Assembly (NCBI GenBank): GCA_947173945.1
Contig: CAMWGV010000009.1
Location: forward strand, 1 to 64,000
Direction of reading: 5' to 3'
Origin: an uncultured Lachnospiraceae bacterium
GTDB taxonomy: Bacteria; Bacillota; Clostridia; Lachnospirales; Lachnospiraceae
DNA length: 64,000 nucleotides
Positions 15,931 through 26,338 of the stretch are shown here, in pieces. Position 1 is the first letter of the stretch. Every line of letters starts with the position of its first letter. The position numbers and the translations under genes are program-made. The notes beneath the pieces were generated by a model, which was not told the origin of the DNA, did not search any database, and saw nothing but the letters and a program-made list of their open reading frames with translations.

Positions 15931-18351
15931 ATGAATAAAGAATTATTTAAAAAATTAATAGAACAAAAATTTATTTTTCTTGATGGTGCTACAGGAAGTA
16001 ATCTGATTGCGGCAGGAATGCCGGTGGGTGTTTGTCCTGAAAAATGGATACTTGAGCACCCGAAGGAGCTTATCAAGCTGCAAAGGGGATATATAAAAGC
16101 AGGAAGTAATATAGTGCTTGCACCTACATTTACAGCGAACAGAATCAAACTTGCCGAATATGGTCTTGAGGATGATATTGTCGCAATAAACAAGGGACTG
16201 GTGGAGCTTTCAAAAAAAGCTGTGGCGGAAGAGGGCTACAGGGCGTATGTTGCGGGTGATCTGACAATGACTGGCAGACAGCTCGAACCTGTTGGAGATA
16301 TGGCTCTTGAGGAGCTTATTGATGTATATAAGGAGCAGGCGGCAATTCTTGCTGACGCGGGGGTGGACCTGTTTATCGTTGAGACGATGATGAGTCTTGC
16401 AGAGGCAAGAGCTGCACTGATTGCAATAAAAGAGACGTGTAATCTGCCTGTTATGGTAAGTATGACCTTCAATGAGGACGGAAAAACTCTTTTTGGGACG
16501 ACACCGGAGGCGGCTGTTGTTGTTCTTCAATCTCTTGGTGCTGATGCTGTAGGGCTGAATTGTTCCACAGGACCGGAAGAAATGCGTGCCCTTGTTGACA
16601 AAATGATGTTGTTTGCTAAGGTGCCTGTTTTTGCAAAGCCTAACAATGGGATGCCACAGCTTGTTGATGGTGTTACAAAATATACAATGACACCCGATGA
16701 ATTTGCCGAACACGGAAGAAATCTGATTGATGCAGGGGTAAGTATTATAGGCGGCTGTTGTGGAACTACCCCTAAGCATATTGAAGCATTAAGAAAAATT
16801 GTAAAAAATGGGGAATATACAGACGATGGACCGTTGTATCCAAGAGCTGTTGCCAGTGAGGGGCTTGCTGTGCCGATAGATATTGATTCACGCTTTTTAA
16901 TCATAGGTGAAAAAATAAATCCTACAGGAAAACGCAGTTTTCAGGAAGAGCTTAGGCAGGGAAGACTTGATAAGGTAGCTGAGTTTGCTGAGGAGCAGAC
17001 TGCATGTGGAGCCGATATTCTTGATGTTAATATGGGCGTCAATGGAATAGATGAAAAACATATGATGCAGGAAGCGGTAAAACAGGTTATATCAGTTACA
17101 GATAGACCGCTTTGCATTGATTCCAGCCACATTGATGTTATTGAAGCGGCACTAAGGCTTTATCCGGGACGTGCAATTATCAATTCAATATCATATGAAG
17201 AAAAAAAATGCCGGCCACTTATGAAGATTGCTGCAAAATACGGGGCAATGTGCATTTTGCTTCCTCTTTCAGATGCTGGGATACCGGAAACTCTTGAGGA
17301 AAGAAAAGATATTATACAGAAGCTTATTTCTGTTGCTCTTGAGGAGGGTGTTTCAAGGGATAGCCTTATTGTTGATGGTCTTGTGTCTACCGTTGCAACA
17401 GATGGTAGGGCAGCGTTTGTTACAATGGATACTATCGATTACTGTAAAAATGAGCTTGGGTTGCCAACAGTATGCGGATTATCCAATATTTCATTCGGGC
17501 TTCCAGAGAGAATAAATGTAAATACTGCATTCCTTACAATGGCTATTTCAAATGGACTTACAATGGCTATCTGTAATCCGACGCAGTCAGCACTTGTAAA
17601 TGCAATATACGCAACGGATATGCTTTTGAACAAAAAGGGTGCAGATTTTCAGTATGTTGAAAAGGTTATACCTATGTCGGTTGTTGAAAAAGGGAAGGAC
17701 GAGCCTGTAAGCAGCAAAAACGGTATAGAGGGAAGTAAGATTTTTCTGGATGTCGTTAAGGGAAACAAAGCATCAATCATAGACGATTTAAAGGAAGCCG
17801 TTGAGTCGGGGGAAAAGCCTCAGAGTATTATTGATAAAGATTTAATACCGGCAATAAACAAGGTTGGAGATTTGTTCGAGAAAAAAACGTATTTTCTTCC
17901 ACAGCTGATTGCCGGGGCAACAGTTATGGATATGGCTGTGGAATATTTAACTCCACTGCTTTCAAAAAAGAAGAGTAAAGTAAAAGGGACTGTTGTTATT
18001 GCAACCGTCGAGGGAGATATACATGACATAGGAAAGAATCTTGTGATTCTTATGTTGAAAAACTATGGTTATAATGTTATTGATTTGGGCAAGGATGTTC
18101 CGGCAGATGTGATACTTGCTGCAGCAAAGGAACATAAAGCTCAAATTATAGGCTTGTCAGCACTTATGACAACAACAATGATGCGAATGAAAGAGATTTG
18201 CGACAGGGTGAAAAAAGAAAAATTACCATATAAGGTGATTATCGGAGGTGCTGTTGTCTCACAAAATTTTGCTGATGAAATAGGTGCACATGGATATTCA
18301 AAGGATGCCAATGAGGCAGTGAAGGTAGTTGAGAGGCTATTGACAGACTAA
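15931..18351 (+). CDS. metH: Cobalamin-dependent methionine synthase, short form
   Basis: An 806-residue protein with three of the four MetH modules. The homocysteine-binding barrel (~1-290) has the zinc ligands Cys211 (GLNCSTGP), Cys276 and Cys277 (GGCCGTTP). The pterin-binding barrel (~320-580) begins IGEKINPTGK. The cap and B12 domain (~590-806) carry the cobalt ligand His698 in GDIHDIGKN. The C-terminal S-adenosylmethionine/flavodoxin reactivation domain of the Escherichia coli type (1227 residues) is absent, as is common in Clostridia. Reactivation must therefore be supplied in trans; a RACo-like ASKHA protein at 41228 is a candidate. A good ribosome site (AAAGGAAAG) precedes the ATG. 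Confidence 0.95.
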   Translation: MNKELFKKLIEQKFIFLDGATGSNLIAAGMPVGVCPEKWILEHPKELIKLQRGYIKAGSNIVLAPTFTANRIKLAEYGLEDDIVAINKGLVELSKKAVAEEGYRAYVAGDLTMTGRQLEPVGDMALEELIDVYKEQAAILADAGVDLFIVETMMSLAEARAALIAIKETCNLPVMVSMTFNEDGKTLFGTTPEAAVVVLQSLGADAVGLNCSTGPEEMRALVDKMMLFAKVPVFAKPNNGMPQLVDGVTKYTMTPDEFAEHGRNLIDAGVSIIGGCCGTTPKHIEALRKIVKNGEYTDDGPLYPRAVASEGLAVPIDIDSRFLIIGEKINPTGKRSFQEELRQGRLDKVAEFAEEQTACGADILDVNMGVNGIDEKHMMQEAVKQVISVTDRPLCIDSSHIDVIEAALRLYPGRAIINSISYEEKKCRPLMKIAAKYGAMCILLPLSDAGIPETLEERKDIIQKLISVALEEGVSRDSLIVDGLVSTVATDGRAAFVTMDTIDYCKNELGLPTVCGLSNISFGLPERINVNTAFLTMAISNGLTMAICNPTQSALVNAIYATDMLLNKKGADFQYVEKVIPMSVVEKGKDEPVSSKNGIEGSKIFLDVVKGNKASIIDDLKEAVESGEKPQSIIDKDLIPAINKVGDLFEKKTYFLPQLIAGATVMDMAVEYLTPLLSKKKSKVKGTVVIATVEGDIHDIGKNLVILMLKNYGYNVIDLGKDVPADVILAAAKEHKAQIIGLSALMTTTMMRMKEICDRVKKEKLPYKVIIGGAVVSQNFADEIGAHGYSKDANEAVKVVERLLTD

Positions 18352-18402
18352 GCTGAAATGGTTAAAATAAGGTCTAATAGGACGAAAGGTGGATACATAA
18401 AT

Positions 18403-18888
18403 ATGAGGAAGATGGTATTATCATTATTAGTTGACAACACTTCAGGTGTTTTGAGCAGGGTATCCGGTATGTTTAGCCGCAGAGGATATAATATTGACAG
18501 TTTATCAGTGGGTGTTACGGAGAATCCTAAGTACTCACGTATGACTGTTGCCGTCAGTGGCGATGACAGAATTCTTAGTCAAATTGAAAAACAGCTTCTT
18601 AAGCTTGAAGATGTTATTGCTATTAAGGAGCTTAAGGACGGAGCTTCCGTATGTCGTGAGCTTCTTCTTGTAAAAATAAAGGCTTCTTTAGAGGAGAGAC
18701 AGCAGATTATTTCGCTTACAAATGTTTTCAGAGCGAATGTTGTTGATGTGTCTTCGGATTCTGTTATGATTGAGATAACAGGTAATGTAAATAAGATAGA
18801 GGCTTTTATATCTCTGCTTGATGGGTTCCAAATTGAGGAGATGGTTCGTACAGGACTCACAGGTCTTTCAAGAGGAAATGGTGTGTAA
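18403..18888 (+). CDS. ilvN: Acetolactate synthase small (regulatory) subunit
   Basis: A 161-residue protein with an N-terminal ACT domain (LVDNTSGVLSRVSGMFSRRGYNI) and the typical C-terminal half ending in 'GLTGLSRGN', matching IlvH/IlvN. It binds valine and adjusts the catalytic subunit in isoleucine/valine synthesis. The start at 18403 has AGGTGG ten bases upstream and matches the family start (MRKMVLSLLV); an ATG at 18358 would add an unusual 15-residue leader. It lies next to ilvC, but no gene for the large subunit is present in this window. Confidence 0.93.
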   Translation: MRKMVLSLLVDNTSGVLSRVSGMFSRRGYNIDSLSVGVTENPKYSRMTVAVSGDDRILSQIEKQLLKLEDVIAIKELKDGASVCRELLLVKIKASLEERQQIISLTNVFRANVVDVSSDSVMIEITGNVNKIEAFISLLDGFQIEEMVRTGLTGLSRGNGV

Positions 18889-18952
18889 ATCATCAGTAAC
18901 ATATGATGTCATTACTTAAGTAAAGTAATAACTATATATTTTAAATTTTTAG

Positions 18953-19990
<1,038 letters not shown>

Positions 19991-20051
19991 AAAATATATC
20001 ATAATATTTAAAATATAGGATATCATAGGTTTATAAACATCAAAGGATATG

Positions 20052-20083
20052 GGGGACATTATTTAAAAGATGTCCCCTTTTTG
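20052..20083 (+). terminator. Intrinsic terminator after ilvC
   Basis: GGGGACAT (20052-20059) pairs with ATGTCCCC (20070-20077) around a ten-base A/T loop, followed by TTTTT. It closes the metH-ilvN-ilvC stretch. Confidence 0.88.
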
Positions 20084-20103
20084 TCACTATGGGGGAAACC
20101 AAT

Positions 20104-21210
20104 ATGAAAAATGAAATAAAAAGGATAATTATATCAATTGGAATGATGTTAAGTGGAATTATATTTATATTGGGAGTTAACAATGTAGATACCAATGCCG
20201 CGCTTGAAAAAGGAGACAGACAGCAGGAACTAGTAACGGAAAAGACGATGAAAGCTGAAAAGACGGTGGAAACAGCAAACACAATCAAAATGGCAAGCAC
20301 GGGAAAAGTAGTAAAGCGTAAGGGCTGGTATACTGCAAAAAGCGGCAGAAAATATTACTATAAATCAGACGGAACTCCGGTAAAAAATCGTTCTTACAGA
20401 ATAAACGGAAATTTATACCTTTTTAGTAAATCTGGCATATTATGTACAAATCCGGGTTTTAAAACATTAAATGGAAAAAAATATTACCTTAAAAAAAATG
20501 GGACACTTGCGGTTGGATATTTAAAAATAGGCGATGACTATTATTATTTCAGCAAGACAGGTGTAATGTATAGAGATAGATGGGCATATGCAAGAGGCTA
20601 CAAGTTTTATTTTGGGAAAGACGGAAAAAGACTTACGGATGTAGATGAGGTGCTTGGAAAAAGAAGTTCCTATTATATCACTGTTAATAAAAACACGAAT
20701 ATTGTCACTGTTTATGCGCAGGATGGCAATAAGGGATACACGATACCTGTAAAGAGCTTTGTATGCTCTACAGGTGACAGTACGCCACTGGGTACATTTT
20801 ATACACCATATAGATATAGATGGCTTACTCTTGTAGGACCATGCTGGGGACAGTGGTGTACACAGATATATGGAAATTATCTGTTTCATTCAGTATGTTA
20901 TAATTCATGGAATGATAATAATTCTCTTGATGTAGCTGAGTATAACAAATTAGGAACAACATGCTCGCATGGATGTATACGGTTAAAAGCCGGGGATGCT
21001 AAGTGGATATATGATAACTGTGCATTAAATACCAAGGTGACTATATTCAGTAGTAATGAAAAGGGACCTTTTCCAAAGCCAACAGTAGAGCAATTGACAG
21101 AAGGTCACACATGGGACCCTACCGACCCTGATATGAAATATAAATGTAAACAATCTGGCTGTAACCATTATGGTAAGCTGGTACCGTGTGATATGCAACA
21201 TTTATATTGA
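20104..21210 (+). CDS. Secreted L,D-transpeptidase with wall-binding repeats
   Basis: A 368-residue exported protein. The start at 20104 has GGGGGAAA as ribosome site and gives a clean signal sequence (KNEIKRIIISIG then a hydrophobic core to ~28). Residues ~70-175 contain four or five aromatic-rich repeats (GRKYYYKSDG, GKKYYLKKNG, DDYYYFSKTG, GYKFYFGKDG) like choline/cell-wall binding repeats. The YkuD domain follows, with 'STGDSTPLGTFYT' and active Cys291 in CSHGCIRL. The last ~25 residues have three cysteines (CKQSGC, VPC) and a His, a possible metal or disulfide tail. It probably modifies peptidoglycan at the cell surface. Confidence 0.9.
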   Translation: MKNEIKRIIISIGMMLSGIIFILGVNNVDTNAALEKGDRQQELVTEKTMKAEKTVETANTIKMASTGKVVKRKGWYTAKSGRKYYYKSDGTPVKNRSYRINGNLYLFSKSGILCTNPGFKTLNGKKYYLKKNGTLAVGYLKIGDDYYYFSKTGVMYRDRWAYARGYKFYFGKDGKRLTDVDEVLGKRSSYYITVNKNTNIVTVYAQDGNKGYTIPVKSFVCSTGDSTPLGTFYTPYRYRWLTLVGPCWGQWCTQIYGNYLFHSVCYNSWNDNNSLDVAEYNKLGTTCSHGCIRLKAGDAKWIYDNCALNTKVTIFSSNEKGPFPKPTVEQLTEGHTWDPTDPDMKYKCKQSGCNHYGKLVPCDMQHLY

Positions 21211-21235
21211 AATTCAACGTATAATTTGATAAAAT
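21207..21235 (+). promoter_or_regulatory. Promoter before the chemoreceptor gene
   Basis: TTGAAA (21207-21212, overlapping the stop of the preceding gene) and TAAAAT (21230-21235) are separated by 17 bases, a good sigma-A type promoter. The chemoreceptor ATG is 52 bases downstream. No sigma-28 type box was recognised. Confidence 0.6.
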
Positions 21236-21286
21236 TAGCCTAGTTTATTTAGACAGAAAATTTTCAACGTGAAGGAGATATTACAC

Positions 21287-22984
21287 ATGGATGATAGGGT
21301 AAATGTACTTGGTTCAACAAGGACGAAAATTACTATGGCACAGGTGTTGCTGATTCTTGTTTCGGGGTTTGTGATATTTTTTACATTTAACGTAAATGTA
21401 AAAAAAACAATTAAGAATTTAAATAAAAATTATATTCAGGATTTGGCAATTTCGTATGGAAAGAGTGTAGATAATGAAATTTTATTTAATGGCTTGGAAC
21501 AGGCTCTGTCTGCTGAAGCTTTAGGCTCCATATTAGAGGGAGAGGGATTGCAGGGAGTATCAAGCAGCTATATTTATGTTGTATCTCCTGATGGAACAAT
21601 GCTTTATCATCCTACAGCTGATAAAATCGGACAGCCGGTTGAAAATGCAGCTGTTAAACAGACTGTTGCAGAGATTAGCGCAGGAAAAAAGGTTAAAAAT
21701 TCTGTGATAAGCTATGAGTTTAAGGGAGCACAGAAGTATGCAGGCGTATATGTAAATGATGAACAGCAGTACATACTTGTTTGTACGGCTGATGAGGATG
21801 AACTTTTGAGTTCCATTAAAGATATATCAAAAAGTGGACTTTTGAGACTTGTCTTTGTAGTTATTTTTGGCTTTGCTGTAGGTACACTTTTCTCTGCTCT
21901 CATTATTAAGCCTATAGATGATATATCAAGATTTACATTGAAAGCGTCTACAATGGACCTTACACTTGATAGTGCCCAGCAAAGGTTAAACGAGAGGCAT
22001 GATGAAGCAGGTAAAATGAGCAGGGCTCTTTCAAAGCTAATAGATGAGATGACAACTGTTGTCGGGAACATTAAAACAAGAAGTGACAACGTAATGAATG
22101 CTGCGGATGCACTTAACGTAGATGCTAACGAAACAGCAACTACAATGGAGCAGGTTGAGAATGCCGTAAATGATATAGCACAGGGAGCTTCTTCACAGGC
22201 TGAGGAAACACAGAAGGCGACAGAAAATGTTATGGTTATGGGTAATATGATTCAGGAGACCCATGATGAGGTTAATAAGCTCCTTAAGTATGCAGAGGGC
22301 ATGAAAGACTCCACAGATTATGCAAAGAATATTCTCACACGTTTGGATGAGGTCAACAAGAGGGCTGAGGAATACATAGATGTAATAGCAAATCAGACAA
22401 ATACAACAAATGAGTCTGCATTAAGAATCAGCGAGGCTACAAAACTTATTACATCGATTGCAGAAGAAACAAATCTTCTCTCCCTGAATGCTTCCATTGA
22501 AGCAGCACGTGCAGGTGAGCAGGGCAGGGGCTTTGCAGTTGTTGCTGCTGAAATCCAGAAACTTGCAGAGCAGTCAAATGAGTCTGCAAGACAGATTGAG
22601 GATATTATTCAGGTACTCCTTTCTGATTCTGAGAAAGCAGTTGAGACTATGTATGATGTTAAGGAAATAATCCGTGCACAGAGTGAGCAGGTTGAACAGA
22701 CAGATACAGCCTTTGACCAGATTAATGAGGGTGTTAATTATTCGATTAATGGTATTAACCGCATATCTGTCAAGACTGAGATGCTTGATGAGGCGAGAGT
22801 AAATGTCGTAGATGTAGTTCAAAATCTTACTGCCATTGCTGAGGAAAATGCTGCGAGTGCTGAGGAAACGTCGGCGTCTGTATGTGAGGTTTCATCTATT
22901 GTTGATGATATTTCAAGCAAATCAAATGCACTGAAACATATTGCGAAAGAACTGGATGAGAGTATGGATATATTCCAACTTTAA
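21287..22984 (+). CDS. Methyl-accepting chemotaxis protein
   Basis: A 565-residue receptor. Transmembrane helix 1 lies at ~15-36 and helix 2 at ~187-210, enclosing an extracellular sensor of ~150 residues with the single-Cache feature '[15 protein letters not shown]'. A HAMP region (~211-265) and a long signalling coiled coil follow. The CheA/CheW tip is [19 protein letters not shown], and '[16 protein letters not shown]' is the usual continuation. The start at 21287 has AAGGAG nine bases upstream; a GTG at 21269 precedes that ribosome site and is rejected. No che or flagellar genes lie in the window. The ligand is unknown; Cache receptors often sense small organic acids or amino acids. Confidence 0.95.
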   Translation: MDDRVNVLGSTRTKITMAQVLLILVSGFVIFFTFNVNVKKTIKNLNKNYIQDLAISYGKSVDNEILFNGLEQALSAEALGSILEGEGLQGVSSSYIYVVSPDGTMLYHPTADKIGQPVENAAVKQTVAEISAGKKVKNSVISYEFKGAQKYAGVYVNDEQQYILVCTADEDELLSSIKDISKSGLLRLVFVVIFGFAVGTLFSALIIKPIDDISRFTLKASTMDLTLDSAQQRLNERHDEAGKMSRALSKLIDEMTTVVGNIKTRSDNVMNAADALNVDANETATTMEQVENAVNDIAQGASSQAEETQKATENVMVMGNMIQETHDEVNKLLKYAEGMKDSTDYAKNILTRLDEVNKRAEEYIDVIANQTNTTNESALRISEATKLITSIAEETNLLSLNASIEAARAGEQGRGFAVVAAEIQKLAEQSNESARQIEDIIQVLLSDSEKAVETMYDVKEIIRAQSEQVEQTDTAFDQINEGVNYSINGINRISVKTEMLDEARVNVVDVVQNLTAIAEENAASAEETSASVCEVSSIVDDISSKSNALKHIAKELDESMDIFQL

Positions 22985-23003
22985 AAAAATATGGTTTTAT
23001 AGC

Positions 23004-23039
23004 TATAAGGGCTGTTGCATTTGTGCAACAGCCCTTATA
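23004..23039 (+). terminator. 16-bp perfect hairpin after the chemoreceptor gene
   Basis: TATAAGGGCTGTTGCA (23004-23019) and its exact complement (23024-23039) enclose a TTTG loop. It lies 20 bases after the chemoreceptor stop and ~95 bases before the next gene. The 3' side has no clean T tract (AAGTTGTATTTTT), so termination could be weak; T-rich tracts on both sides might allow it to work in either direction. Confidence 0.6.
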
Positions 23040-23133
23040 AAGTTGTATTTTTCCAAATTTTATGGTATGTTTATCATTATTGGGTACAATCATTTTTGTA
23101 TGTTGAAACCTGTTATAAAGGAGGGCTTGTTTC

Positions 23134-23670
23134 ATGACATGCTTAGAAGCACAATCTAATATTCTGTCATTTGTAGAAGAACAGCTTCCGGAAGATAAAA
23201 AAGTAGAGTTTGTCAGACATATGAAGCATTGCAGTAACTGCAAGGAGGAGCTTGAGATATATTATACCCTGATAGTTGGTATGCGAAAGCTTGATAACAA
23301 TGAAGAGTTTTCTCTGGATTTTAAAAACAGGCTTGATGAGGAACTTACAAGAATTGATAATAGAGCAAAAAAAGCAAAGAGATTTAAGGTGTCATCGTTT
23401 AGTATAGTATTTTCAATTATGGTTGTTGTAATGTTTTTCTTTTACAGCAGATGTCTTCTCAAGGTATACAATATAGAACAGTTTATGAAAAAACAGGCAC
23501 AGGGAGAAACTTACTTTTATGATACGTTTGGTGAATATTTAAATGTGTGCCGCGATGATATCATAGTTCGGGAAATACGCCAAAGCATTCCTGAGAAACT
23601 GACTTTTTATGATAAGATAAGGATATATAATACAGTGAACAGCTTTATAATAGAACAGGAAAGTGAGTAA
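23134..23670 (+). CDS. Zf-HC2 anti-sigma-factor-like membrane protein
   Basis: A 178-residue protein with an N-terminal zinc-finger of the zf-HC2 anti-sigma type (His29-x3-Cys33-x2-Cys36 in HMKHCSNC, with a further Cys3), a linker, one membrane helix (~88-106) and a ~70-residue external tail. Such proteins usually hold an ECF sigma factor at the membrane, and the partner is normally the gene just upstream. Here the upstream gene is a chemoreceptor, so the partner is not visible. AAAGGAGG precedes the ATG. Its stop TAA is followed at once by the ribosome site of polA, so the two are probably co-transcribed. Function as a regulator is inferred from the domain only. Confidence 0.75.
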   Translation: MTCLEAQSNILSFVEEQLPEDKKVEFVRHMKHCSNCKEELEIYYTLIVGMRKLDNNEEFSLDFKNRLDEELTRIDNRAKKAKRFKVSSFSIVFSIMVVVMFFFYSRCLLKVYNIEQFMKKQAQGETYFYDTFGEYLNVCRDDIIVREIRQSIPEKLTFYDKIRIYNTVNSFIIEQESE

Positions 23671-23681
23671 TGGAGGTCATA

Positions 23682-26315
23682 ATGAATAAGCTTTTATTGG
23701 TAGATGGAAACAGTATTTTAAATAGGGCATTTTACGGACTTCCGGAGTTGACGACAAAGGATGGAAGGCATACAAATGCGGTTTTGGGTTTTTTGAATAT
23801 AATATTAAAGGTAATCGATGAGGAGGAGGCAACGCATTTATGTGTTGCTTTTGATGTAAAGAAAAAAAATTTCAGACATGAAATGTATAAAGAATATAAG
23901 GGTACAAGGAAGCCAATGCCGGAGGAACTTAGGGAACAGCTTCCGCTTATGAAGGATGTCCTTAAGGCTATGAATATCACTATAGTGGAAAAGGAAGGCT
24001 ACGAGGCAGATGATATACTTGGTACTCTTTCAAGAATGGGACAGGCACAGGGATATAAGGTTACAGTACTGTCTGGGGACAGGGATTTATTGCAGCTTGC
24101 AACAGAGGATATATTGATAAGAATTCCAAAAACAAAGTCGGGAAAAACGATTATAGAAAATTATTATGCGAATGATGTTGAGGCACTTTATGGGGTGGAT
24201 CCGATTACATTTATTGATATGAAAGGCCTTATGGGTGATACGTCAGACAACATTCCGGGAGTTCCGGGAGTGGGAGAGAAGACCGCTCAAAAGCTGCTTG
24301 TGGAATATGGCTCTCTTGATGGCATATATGACGCAATTGACAACATGAAACAGAGCAAATTAAAGGATAATCTTTGTGAGTTTAAGGAATTGGCATACCT
24401 TTCAAAGCAGCTGGCAACAATAAAGCTTGACTGTGATGTTGATATAGAACTTAAGGACAGTGTCTACGAGAATCCGTTCAATTTTAGTTCCTTTACCATA
24501 TTTAAGGATTTAGAATTTAAAAGTCTTATGAACCGATTTAAGGCTGTTGATGAGACAAATGATAAAATGACAATTAATGTAGTGATTGTGGAGGATTTTG
24601 ATGTCTATAATGACCTGATGAAGCGGGCAAAAAAAGCACCTGTTATTGGATTTTCTTATATTGAAGAAGGCGGTAGTGTAGTGGGGGCGTCCATTTGTCT
24701 TGATAAGGAAAATGCTTATGTTGTCAGATTTATAAACTTTATATCGGAAGATATGTTTGCAAATGATCTTTTATCCCTTTGCAAGGCAGGAAATGCATTG
24801 TGCTGTCTGGATGTTAAAGCACAGCTTCCGTATGTAGAATTGTGTGAGGACTACAATATATTTGACTGTGGTGTTGCAGCATATCTGCTTAATCCGTTAA
24901 AGGATAAATATGATTATGATGACATTGCAGACACATTTCTTGAGATTTCGGTGGAAGGAAAGAAAGAGCTTGTCGGAAAGAAACATATAGATGAGAGTGC
25001 TTTTGAGGATGAGGATATTCTTAAATATTTCGGATATTTGTCTGTTGTGCCGGCAATGGCAATGGATAATATAAAAGACAGACTAATAGCAAGTGAGATG
25101 TATAAGCTTTATACAGATATAGAGTATCCATGTGTATTTTCCCTTTATGATATGGAAAGAAATGGAATTCGGGTTGATTCGAAAGGACTTAAGGTGTATG
25201 GTGACAGGCTTAAGGACAGGATAGCTGATATTACGAAGGAGATATATGAGCTTTGTGGTTGTGAATTTAACATTAATTCTACAAGGCAGCTTGGGGAAAT
25301 TCTGTTTGAGAAAATGGGATTAAAAAGTGGAAAGAAGACAAAGACCGGGTATTCCACAAGTGTTGAAGTGTTGGAAAAAATATCGGGTGAGCATCCGGTG
25401 ATTCCCCTTATTCTGGAATACAGACAGCTCACAAAACTTAATTCAACTTATGTGGAAGGGTTATCTGTATTTATAGGTGATGATGGAAGAATTCATGGTA
25501 AATTCAATCAGACGGTTACTGCTACAGGTAGAATAAGCTCTACAGAACCTAATTTGCAGAATATTCCCACAAGGCTTCCTCTTGGAAGGGAAATACGAAA
25601 GGTATTTGTTCCTGAGAATGGGTATACATTTTTAGATGCGGATTATTCACAGATAGAGCTTAGAGTGCTTGCGCATTTGTCAGGGGATGCTACACTTATA
25701 GATGCATATAACAAAGATTCAGACATACATTCGATCACTGCATCAGAGGTTTTTGATGTGCCTATCAGTGAGGTTGATGATCTTATGAGACGAAAGGCGA
25801 AGGCAGTTAATTTTGGAATCGTGTATGGGATAAGTTCCTTTGGTCTTGGTCAGGATTTGGATATATCCAGAAAGGAAGCAGAGGGATATATACAGAAGTA
25901 TTTCAGCACATATGGAAAGGTAAAGGAATTTCTTGACAAAACGGTTGAGGACGCAAAGAAAAATGGGCATTCGCTTACAATGTTTAACAGGAGAAGGCCT
26001 ATTCCTGAACTTGGCTCCTCCAATTTTATGACAAGAAGCTTTGGTGAGCGTGCAGCAATGAACTCACCAGTTCAGGGAACTGCTGCAGATATTATTAAAA
26101 TAGCGATGATAAGGGTAAACAGTGAGCTTAAGAGCAGAGGGTTAAAGTCAAGGCTTGTTCTGCAAATTCATGATGAGCTTCTGGTGGAAACTCATTTGGA
26201 TGAGGTTGATGAGGTAAAGGAAATCATGGTGTCCAATATGATGGAGGCAGCATCTTTGGCTGTTCCGCTTATTGTTGATATTCACAGTGGTAATAGCTGG
26301 TATGAGGCGAAATAA
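23682..26315 (+). CDS. polA: DNA polymerase I
   Basis: An 877-residue enzyme for Okazaki fragment maturation and repair. The 5'-3' exonuclease domain (~1-290) shows 'LVDGNSILNRAFYG', 'EADDILG' and a helix-hairpin-helix 'IPGVPGVGEKTAQKLL'. The middle domain (~300-460) lacks the DxE metal motif of a proofreading exonuclease (it reads GFSYIEEGG), so it is probably inactive. The polymerase domain is complete: 'TGRISSTEPNLQNIP', motif A DYSQIELR, motif B 'RRKAKAVNFGIVYG' and motif C IHDELLVE. The start at 23682 has GGAGG five bases upstream; the ATG at 23670 overlaps the previous stop and has no site. coaE follows. Confidence 0.97.
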   Translation: MNKLLLVDGNSILNRAFYGLPELTTKDGRHTNAVLGFLNIILKVIDEEEATHLCVAFDVKKKNFRHEMYKEYKGTRKPMPEELREQLPLMKDVLKAMNITIVEKEGYEADDILGTLSRMGQAQGYKVTVLSGDRDLLQLATEDILIRIPKTKSGKTIIENYYANDVEALYGVDPITFIDMKGLMGDTSDNIPGVPGVGEKTAQKLLVEYGSLDGIYDAIDNMKQSKLKDNLCEFKELAYLSKQLATIKLDCDVDIELKDSVYENPFNFSSFTIFKDLEFKSLMNRFKAVDETNDKMTINVVIVEDFDVYNDLMKRAKKAPVIGFSYIEEGGSVVGASICLDKENAYVVRFINFISEDMFANDLLSLCKAGNALCCLDVKAQLPYVELCEDYNIFDCGVAAYLLNPLKDKYDYDDIADTFLEISVEGKKELVGKKHIDESAFEDEDILKYFGYLSVVPAMAMDNIKDRLIASEMYKLYTDIEYPCVFSLYDMERNGIRVDSKGLKVYGDRLKDRIADITKEIYELCGCEFNINSTRQLGEILFEKMGLKSGKKTKTGYSTSVEVLEKISGEHPVIPLILEYRQLTKLNSTYVEGLSVFIGDDGRIHGKFNQTVTATGRISSTEPNLQNIPTRLPLGREIRKVFVPENGYTFLDADYSQIELRVLAHLSGDATLIDAYNKDSDIHSITASEVFDVPISEVDDLMRRKAKAVNFGIVYGISSFGLGQDLDISRKEAEGYIQKYFSTYGKVKEFLDKTVEDAKKNGHSLTMFNRRRPIPELGSSNFMTRSFGERAAMNSPVQGTAADIIKIAMIRVNSELKSRGLKSRLVLQIHDELLVETHLDEVDEVKEIMVSNMMEAASLAVPLIVDIHSGNSWYEAK

Positions 26316-26338
26316 TATAGATATATTTGAGGAAGACG

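Noticed and set aside
16210..16779. Antisense 189-codon frame opposite metH
   Set aside because: It covers the homocysteine-binding domain of metH with no motif of its own.
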